A DNA stretch of 18,550 bases from contig CATIYQ010000100.1 of assembly GCA_949739465.1 (NCBI GenBank), forward strand, positions 1-18,550, given 5' to 3'. Positions within the stretch are counted from its first letter, which is position 1. Each line of letters starts with the position of its first letter. The notes under the pieces were generated by a model. That model was not told the origin of the DNA. It made no database searches and saw only the letters and a list, made by a program, of their open reading frames with translations. The position numbers and the translations under genes were made by a program. This stretch comes from an uncultured Peptococcaceae bacterium (lineage in GTDB: Bacteria > Bacillota > Dehalobacteriia > UBA4068 > JAAVYR01). Below, piece by piece: positions 13,683-18,550 of the stretch.

Positions 13683-14943
13683 AAAGCAAAGAGAAGTTCT
13701 GGTCATTGGCGGCGGCGCGGCGGGCATCTTTGCCGCCATTGCCGCAGCAGAGGCAGGAGCGTCTGTTACGGTTTGGGAGAAAAATAATCGGCTGGGCAAG
13801 AAAATGATGATTACCGGCAAAGGTCGCTGCAATGTTACCAATGCGGGAACCGTTCAAGATATCATCAAAAATATGACGGGCAACGGCAAGTTTCTTTACA
13901 GCGCCTTAAATCAATGGGACAACGAAGCGGTCATGGCATATTTTGAGGAAATTGGCGTGCCGTTAAAGGTAGAGCGGGGACGGCGCGTATTTCCTGTCTC
14001 CGATAAAGCGACCGACGTGGTAGAGGCTCTGGAGCGAGAGCTGAAACGGCTCAAGGTGAAAATCTGCTATGAACGGAGCGCAAAGGAGCTGCTCACCGAG
14101 AACGGCGCGCTAGTGGGCGTCAAAGACCAAAAAGGACAGCTGTTTCCTTGCCAATGCGTTGTTTTAGCAACAGGCGGTAATACTTATCCTGCTACCGGTT
14201 CTACGGGAGACGGTTATGCTATGGCAGAAAGGGCGGGGCATACGGTGACGGAACTATTGCCCTCTCTTGTGCCGCTGGAAACCAAAGAAAATTGGGTGGC
14301 GGAGTGCGCCGGGTTGTCTCTGAAAAATGGGTTGTTGACCGTCTATCAAAATGGCAGGAAAATCGACCAAGGTTTTGGGGAAATGCTCTTTACCCATTGG
14401 GGCATTTCCGGTCCGGTGGTTCTCTCTTTGAGCCGTTCTGTTTGTAAATGCTTACGGCAACAGCCAGAGGCGGCAGTGACGGTGGAAATTAACTTAAAAC
14501 CCGCCCTGGATAAAGAACAGCTGGATAAGCGAGTGGTACGGGACTTTAGTAAGTTTAGCCGCAAGAATTTTTCTAACGCGCTCAATGAATTGCTGCCCCA
14601 ATCTTTGATTCCCATTATCATCAAATTAAGCGGCATTGAACCGACGAGGGAGACCAATTCTGTCCGCAAAGAAGAGCGGGAACGTTTAGTTGATTTGCTG
14701 CAACATTTAACACTGACGGTATCGGGCGTTCGTCCTATCACAGAGGCCATTGTGACGGCAGGCGGCGTTAGCGTAAAAGAGGTCAATCCCAAAACCATGG
14801 CGTCTAAAGTGGTGGATGGTTTATTCCTTGCCGGAGAGGTGTTGGACATCGACGGTTATACCGGCGGATATAATTTGCAGGCGGCGTTTTCTACGGGGCA
14901 TTGCGCGGGAGCGGCTGCCGCTGCATACTTAGAGGAAAATTAG
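13669..14943 (+). CDS. NAD(P)/FAD-dependent oxidoreductase, HI0933/YhiN/BaiN family
   Basis: Flavoprotein of 424 residues with the FAD-binding Rossmann motif GGGAAG at 14-19 and the family-typical NNRLGKKMMITGKGRCNVTN just after it. LATGGNTYPATGSTGDGY and the C-terminal DIDGYTGGYNLQAAFSTG complete the FAD site. It is annotated elsewhere as aminoacetone oxidase-like or, for BaiN, a bile-acid dehydro-reductase, but the physiological substrate of most members, including this one, is unknown. ATG 13669 lies inside the 3' end of rluB, with GGAG (13658-13661) 7 bases upstream. It is conserved next to cmk and ispH genes in related bacteria, as far as I recall. Confidence 0.9.
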   Translation: MGKTEKQREVLVIGGGAAGIFAAIAAAEAGASVTVWEKNNRLGKKMMITGKGRCNVTNAGTVQDIIKNMTGNGKFLYSALNQWDNEAVMAYFEEIGVPLKVERGRRVFPVSDKATDVVEALERELKRLKVKICYERSAKELLTENGALVGVKDQKGQLFPCQCVVLATGGNTYPATGSTGDGYAMAERAGHTVTELLPSLVPLETKENWVAECAGLSLKNGLLTVYQNGRKIDQGFGEMLFTHWGISGPVVLSLSRSVCKCLRQQPEAAVTVEINLKPALDKEQLDKRVVRDFSKFSRKNFSNALNELLPQSLIPIIIKLSGIEPTRETNSVRKEERERLVDLLQHLTLTVSGVRPITEAIVTAGGVSVKEVNPKTMASKVVDGLFLAGEVLDIDGYTGGYNLQAAFSTGHCAGAAAAAYLEEN

Positions 14944-14971
14944 CGCAAACTAAGGAAAAACTTAGAGGCGC
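14943..14971 (+). promoter_or_regulatory. Hairpin covering the ribosome site of the next gene
   Basis: CTAAG (14950-14954) pairs with CTTAG (14961-14965) around GAAAAA, and outer GCGC (14943-14946) pairs with GCGC (14968-14971). The right side contains the AGAGG used to start the gene at 14977. No T-run follows, so it is not a terminator. It may lower translation of the downstream gene. Confidence 0.35.
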
Positions 14972-14976
14972 GGTAA

Positions 14977-15546
14977 ATGAAACATTTGAAATATTTTTTC
15001 AAGAGAAAAGAGCGGAAGCAACAAGAGCAGTCTTTGACCCTGTATCTGACGGAAGAGACAGCGGATGAATTTGTGGCTGAGGATCGTTCTGCCAACTATG
15101 GCAAACGGTTGCAATATAGCAGCAATGTTTTGGCGGCAGGGATTTGTTTTTTGCTGGCAGGCATGTGTTATTTACAGTGGCAAACGCCGCCTCAGGTATT
15201 GCAATATGACGAGAACCCGACCCAACAAATGTTGGAGCAGCCCCTAGCGGTAGATGTGCAAAACGACGGTTTGTTTGCTAGTATGACCATAGCCGTTTGC
15301 GATTATGACAGCTTGGAAGAGGCTTATTTGTTGGTCAACGGAGAGGTAGCCGGGCATTTTAGCGGCAAACAATTGGTAGTGCGGGTTTATCCCGGCGACG
15401 TGTTGGAAATCGACACCACCGCATATTTATCCCCTTGCCGTTTTCAAGTGGTGAAGAAGTCTTCTCATATTCGGGAGGAGACCATAGAGACCATGGTAAC
15501 CACGGCGCAGGGCTATGGCTGGATTGGAAAAATCTCGTTTAAATAA
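14977..15546 (+). CDS. Unknown single-pass membrane protein
   Basis: I do not recognise this 189-residue protein. Residues 1-47 are charged and cytoplasmic in appearance (very Lys/Arg/Gln-rich to residue 17, then acidic). Residues 50-66 form one transmembrane helix (VLAAGICFLLAGMCYLQW). Residues 67-189 would lie outside the membrane and look beta-rich: a proline/Gln linker, then IAVCDYDSLEEAYLLVNGEV and a segment LVVRVYPGDVLEIDTTAY. Positive-inside bias supports an N-in, C-out layout. The gene sits 33 bases after the flavoprotein and 50 bases before the HutP-family start, so it is part of the same run. The extracellular domain resembles small beta-sandwich appendages of membrane proteins in general form only. 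Confidence 0.75.
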   Translation: MKHLKYFFKRKERKQQEQSLTLYLTEETADEFVAEDRSANYGKRLQYSSNVLAAGICFLLAGMCYLQWQTPPQVLQYDENPTQQMLEQPLAVDVQNDGLFASMTIAVCDYDSLEEAYLLVNGEVAGHFSGKQLVVRVYPGDVLEIDTTAYLSPCRFQVVKKSSHIREETIETMVTTAQGYGWIGKISFK

Positions 15547-15596
15547 AGATATAAATGCGTATTTGGAAGTTTACGGCAGAAAGGAAGGTTACGCTT

Positions 15597-16010
15597 ATGT
15601 TAAACAGTAAGAAAGTAGCGGCGGCGGCATTAGAAATCGCTATGACGGAAACCAGAGAAGAGGAAAAGCAATGCCAGGAACGGTTTGCTGCCCAAGGGGT
15701 GCGAGCTGTTGCGGTAGATTACGGCGGCGAAGGGATTCATTCTGTTTCTAAAATCATTGAACGTGCAGTGGTTGCCGCGAAAAGGGAAGGCGTTATTGCT
15801 GATGTTCATGCGGAGCAGGGAGCGGTAGCGGGTGCTACTCATGAAGCGGTTTCTCAAATCATGCTGAAGATTATCGGTCTGAACATTGGCGGGAAAATCG
15901 GTATTGCCCGCTCTGACGACCATATCAGCGTAGCGGTCTTCTTTGGTGTGGGTATGCTGCACTTAGACGAAATTGCTGTTGCAGCAGCCCACCGCGCTGT
16001 CCATAACTAA
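15597..16010 (+). CDS. HutP-family RNA-binding-like protein
   Basis: Related to HutP, the Bacillus antiterminator that binds hut leader RNA when L-histidine and Mg2+ are present. The 137-residue product aligns by eye along most of HutP: a helical N-terminus, GIHSVSKIIERAVVAAKREGVI, then GATHEAVSQI, and a C-terminal VAVFFGVGMLHLDEIAVAA. From my memory of the Bacillus sequence, His73 and His77, which hold the metal, correspond to Gly in EQGAVAGATHEA, and His138 to Leu, so histidine/Mg binding may be lost. The frame opens at 15555, but ATG 15597 is preferred because AAGGAAGG (15581-15588) is 8 bases upstream. No hut genes are near; cmk starts 21 bases later. Ligand and RNA target are unknown. 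Confidence 0.82.
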   Translation: MLNSKKVAAAALEIAMTETREEEKQCQERFAAQGVRAVAVDYGGEGIHSVSKIIERAVVAAKREGVIADVHAEQGAVAGATHEAVSQIMLKIIGLNIGGKIGIARSDDHISVAVFFGVGMLHLDEIAVAAAHRAVHN

Positions 16011-16031
16011 GCTGCAAGAAAGAGGATGACC

Positions 16032-16697
16032 ATGAAACATATCATTGCCATAGACGGACCGGCGGCTGCCGGTAAAAGCACTGTTGCCAAAAAACTGGCG
16101 GCGGATTTGGGGTATACCTATATTGATACAGGGGCGATGTATCGGGCGGTAGCGTTAGCCTGTCTGGATAGGGGGATTCCTCTTGCAGATGAGAAATGTT
16201 GCGGTGAAATTGCCGCAAGTTGTCATATTGCCTTAAAGCCTGTGGCGGAAGGTTGCTTGGTGATGCTGGACGGTGAAGATGTAACAGAAAAGATTCGCAT
16301 ACCGCTTATAGCCCAGGGCGCCTCAAAGGTGTCTGCCATTCCCGCCGTACGGCAGGCATTGGTAGCAAAGCAGCGACAAATGGCAGAGGACTGCAATGTA
16401 GTTGTGGAGGGGCGTGATATCGGTACGATAGTGTTCCCGGAGGCTGATTGCAAAATTTTTCTTAGTGCATCTTTAGAAAAACGGGCAGCGCGACGTTATG
16501 AGGAATTCAAGAAGAAGGGGAATGATATTCCTCTTGCCGATGTAACGGCGGAAATGGCGGAGCGGGATGAACGGGACAGCTGTCGGGACCATTCTCCCTT
16601 AAAACAGGCAGAAGACGCTGTCTATCTGGACAGCTCAAATTTAACCTTAGCGCAAGTAGTGGCGTTTGTAAAAAAACAGATGACAGGAGAAAAATAA
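16032..16697 (+). CDS. cmk: (d)CMP kinase
   Basis: Phosphorylates CMP and dCMP to the diphosphates with ATP, feeding nucleotide and phospholipid (CDP-DAG) synthesis. The P-loop GPAAAGKST is at residues 9-17, followed by YIDTGAMYRAVAL, the CMP-binding VVVEGRDIGTIVFPEA and the lid-like RDERDSCRDHSPL. The 221-residue length is standard. ATG 16032 is preferred over ATG 16026 because AAAGAGG ends at 16025, too close to the first ATG. The stop codon is immediately followed by the plsC ATG with no gap, and the cmk-plsC-ispH/rpsA order is common in Clostridia-type genomes. Confidence 0.96.
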   Translation: MKHIIAIDGPAAAGKSTVAKKLAADLGYTYIDTGAMYRAVALACLDRGIPLADEKCCGEIAASCHIALKPVAEGCLVMLDGEDVTEKIRIPLIAQGASKVSAIPAVRQALVAKQRQMAEDCNVVVEGRDIGTIVFPEADCKIFLSASLEKRAARRYEEFKKKGNDIPLADVTAEMAERDERDSCRDHSPLKQAEDAVYLDSSNLTLAQVVAFVKKQMTGEK

Positions 16698-17348
16698 ATG
16701 TTTACATATCGTTTTTTTGCCGTGGTATTTCGGTTTATTCTTTTCCTCTGCGGCACGAAAATCACCGGAAGGGAAAATGTGCCTATGGATGGACCGGTGG
16801 TGCTTATCGGTAATCATAAGACCAATGCGGACCCTATTTTGTTGGGAGTAGCATCGCCCCGTCCTGTAAACTTTATTGCCAAGGCAGAATTATTTAAAAA
16901 TCCCATTGTAAGTTGGTTTTTGAAAGTGTTGGGCGGCATTCCTATTCATCGGGGCGAACAAGACGTGGCTGCCATGCGGGAGTCTTTACGGGTCTTAAAA
17001 AATCAGGGAGCCTTAGGACTTTTCCCCGAAGGTACAAGGATTCCGCAGCAGCATTGCTTAGGGGAGTTTAAAAACGGCGCGGTGATGATTGCTTTGCGGG
17101 GCGGCGCGACCATTGTACCCGTGGCAATTCAAAACTCTCATCATTTTTGCTCGTTCTTTCATAGGGATGTCTCTGTACAGATTGGTAAGCCCCTTCAATT
17201 GCCGACGGTAAAATCTATGCCTGTTGAAGAATTGGATAAGATTTCTTTATCATTGCGACGGGAGATTTGCCAAATGTTGGGAATGGATGATTGTCTATAT
17301 CCAGGAAACGTGAGTATTGTAGCAATGCAGCAGGAAGAACAGCGGTAA
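16698..17348 (+). CDS. plsC: 1-acyl-sn-glycerol-3-phosphate acyltransferase
   Basis: Acylates lysophosphatidic acid to phosphatidic acid at the inner face of the cytoplasmic membrane. The catalytic HX4D box is at H40-D45 (GNHKTNADP). The glycerophosphate-binding FPEGTR is at 109-114, GGIPIHRG at 79-86 and the block IVPVAIQN further on. The first 20 residues are hydrophobic and probably anchor the enzyme. At 216 residues it is a compact PlsC. ATG 16698 directly abuts the cmk stop, so translation is likely coupled; GACAGGAGAAA just before it supplies the ribosome site. Confidence 0.94.
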   Translation: MFTYRFFAVVFRFILFLCGTKITGRENVPMDGPVVLIGNHKTNADPILLGVASPRPVNFIAKAELFKNPIVSWFLKVLGGIPIHRGEQDVAAMRESLRVLKNQGALGLFPEGTRIPQQHCLGEFKNGAVMIALRGGATIVPVAIQNSHHFCSFFHRDVSVQIGKPLQLPTVKSMPVEELDKISLSLRREICQMLGMDDCLYPGNVSIVAMQQEEQR

Positions 17349-17395
17349 TTCATCGAGAAAACAGGAAAAATCTTAAATTTTTCTGAAAATAGTGG

Positions 17396-17433
17396 TTGTT
17401 TCTTGCTATCAGATAGTGGTACAATATATTGTA
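17396..17433 (+). promoter_or_regulatory. Promoter of ispH-rpsA with a 14-bp palindrome on the -10
   Basis: TTGTTT (17396-17401) and TACAAT (17420-17425) are 18 bases apart, and TG at 17417-17418 gives an extended -10. The perfect palindrome TACAATATATTGTA (17420-17433) begins with the -10 box and reaches toward the expected transcription start. It could be an operator or may only reflect the AT-rich start region. Confidence 0.5.
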
Positions 17434-17456
17434 TTCTTTTTTATGGATGTGATTTT

Positions 17457-18550
17457 TTGCCTATTTTCCGTGCCAATCACGCCGGCTTTTGTTTCGGTGT
17501 GAAACGAGCTATCGGGCTTGCCGTTAATCGCAAAGACAGTCAGCCTATTTATGCTGTCGGACCTTTAATCCATAACAGTCGGGAAATGAAGCGACTGGAG
17601 CAGCACGGCGTTATCCAAGTGAAAACATTGGAAGATGTGCCGGAAGGCAGTTCGGTTTTGATTCGCTCCCATGGTGTTGGTCCTGATTTCTTAAAACAAG
17701 CGGGAGACAGGGGTATCTGTGTGATAGACGCTACTTGTCCTTTTGTGAAAAAAAATCAGCAGCTGGCAACAGAGCTTTCTCAAGCAGGAAAGCAAGTGGT
17801 TATTTTCGGCGATGAAACGCATCCGGAAGTCCAGGGTATTCTTGCCTGGACAGAACACGCCGCTTGGGTGGTAAAAGACGCCGCGGCGGTAAAAGAATTA
17901 CCCAAAACCTTGTCACCTGTAGTATTTATGTCGCAAACCACGCAGCAAAAACAGGAATTCCTGGAAGTAGCTGCGGTGATGAAAGAAAAATACGGTGATG
18001 TGCAGGTGGTAGATACCATTTGTGCTGCTACCAATTTGCGGCAGCAGGGCGTACGGGATTTGGCGGGACAAGTGTCTCTAATCTTGGTAGTAGGTGGAAA
18101 GGATAGCGCTAACACTAAAAATTTAGCAATGATTGCCGCAGAAATCGGTGTGGACGCATATCTTATTGAAAGTGCAGTGGAGATTACTCCTGATATGATA
18201 AAGGGTCATAGCAGGGTAGGCGTTGCTGCCGGCGCATCTACTCCCTTGTGGATTATAGAGGAAATTGAGGAGGTATTGTTGAAGATGTTGGACATGGAAA
18301 ATCAAGTAGAAGGTACACAAGCAGATTGCGAATTTGGCGCAGACCCTTATGGTGAAGGGTTAAAAGAAGTACACAGAGGCTCTCGGGTAAAAGGGGTTGT
18401 TGTACAAGTAAGCGACAATGAAGTATTGGTAGACATCGGTAGAAAATCCGAAGGTGTTTTACCATACACTGAAATTTCTGATAGTGAAGCCAGCGATATT
18501 CGCAAACATTTTGCTGTTGGTGATGAAATAGAAGTTTTGGTAATCCGCAA
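17457..18550 (+). CDS. ispH: IspH-ribosomal protein S1 fusion (3' partial)
   Basis: The N-terminal part is 4-hydroxy-3-methylbut-2-enyl diphosphate reductase, the Fe-S enzyme making IPP and DMAPP in the last step of the MEP isoprenoid pathway. Cluster cysteines are C12 (HAGFCFGVKRA), C94 (DATCPFVKK) and C189 (DTICAATN). Substrate histidines are in GPLIHNS, IRSHGV and GDETHPEV. After about residue 285 a linker leads to an S1 RNA-binding repeat from about 308 (SRVKGVVVQVSDNEVLVDIG and SEGVLPYTEIS). The frame is open at the window end, so more S1 repeats are expected. TTG 17457 is the start that puts 7 residues before HAGFCFG, with GGATG (17445-17449) 7 bases upstream; no in-frame ATG fits. In this family IspH-S1 fusions are known in Clostridia and Negativicutes. 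PlsC lies 108 bases upstream. Confidence 0.93.
   Translation, partial: MPIFRANHAGFCFGVKRAIGLAVNRKDSQPIYAVGPLIHNSREMKRLEQHGVIQVKTLEDVPEGSSVLIRSHGVGPDFLKQAGDRGICVIDATCPFVKKNQQLATELSQAGKQVVIFGDETHPEVQGILAWTEHAAWVVKDAAAVKELPKTLSPVVFMSQTTQQKQEFLEVAAVMKEKYGDVQVVDTICAATNLRQQGVRDLAGQVSLILVVGGKDSANTKNLAMIAAEIGVDAYLIESAVEITPDMIKGHSRVGVAAGASTPLWIIEEIEEVLLKMLDMENQVEGTQADCEFGADPYGEGLKEVHRGSRVKGVVVQVSDNEVLVDIGRKSEGVLPYTEISDSEASDIRKHFAVGDEIEVLVIR

Noticed and set aside
17420..17433. NrdR box calling a ribonucleotide-reductase-type regulon
   Set aside because: The core fits, but the flanks differ, no second box lies at the usual spacing, and the gene is not a typical NrdR target.
17443..17511. ATG 17443 as the start of ispH
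   Set aside because: It is out of frame with the IspH motifs and meets TGA after about 23 codons.
1..18550. CRISPR array, insertion sequence, phage, tRNA or rRNA gene
   Set aside because: No spaced direct repeats, transposase or integrase motifs, cloverleaf or rRNA-like sequence were seen on either strand.

Overview
The window is an ordinary, densely coding chromosomal segment of a low-to-mid GC bacterium of the Firmicutes type. I infer an anaerobic clostridial or Negativicutes-like lineage. The reasons are AAGGAGG-type ribosome sites, sigma-A-like promoters, an IspH protein fused to ribosomal protein S1 repeats, a dacB-spmA-spmB-rluB block as in spore formers, and a HutP-family protein. I saw no transposase, phage gene, CRISPR array, tRNA or rRNA. 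All genes except one are on the + strand.

Region 1 (1-5533): the 3' part of an RluA/RluD-type pseudouridine synthase, tcdA (tRNA t6A cyclisation), trxA with its own promoter, rarA (replication-fork AAA+ ATPase), and a large NhaC-type Na+/H+ antiporter fused in frame to a complete GGDEF diguanylate cyclase domain. The fusion is the most unusual protein here. A bidirectional terminator follows it.

Region 2 (5609-8305): a sulfur module. A minus-strand Rrf2-family regulator with three IscR-like cysteines lies divergent from cysK, and mnmA follows. A 27-bp inverted repeat covers the cysK -35 box and is the likely operator. Cysteine synthesis, a putative Fe-S or thiol sensor and tRNA 2-thiolation sit together, but no cysteine desulfurase (nifS/iscS) lies between them.

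Region 3 (8350-10355): a PRC-barrel protein, a 60-residue membrane-anchored small protein and an AI-2E-family (PerM/YtvI-like) membrane protein. A long, internally structured hairpin with a T-run lies just upstream of the last gene.

Region 4 (10413-13682): a sporulation-type D-Ala-D-Ala carboxypeptidase, a strong terminator, spmA-spmB behind a possible sigma-E promoter, and rluB behind a good sigma-A promoter.

Region 5 (13669-18550): a tightly packed run of a BaiN/HI0933-type flavoprotein, an unknown single-pass membrane protein, a HutP-family protein that appears to lack the metal-binding histidines of Bacillus HutP, cmk, plsC and the start of an ispH-rpsA fusion. The fusion gene runs off the window. 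A 14-bp perfect palindrome sits on its -10 region.

Function names come from motif recognition by eye. No similarity search or structure prediction was run.
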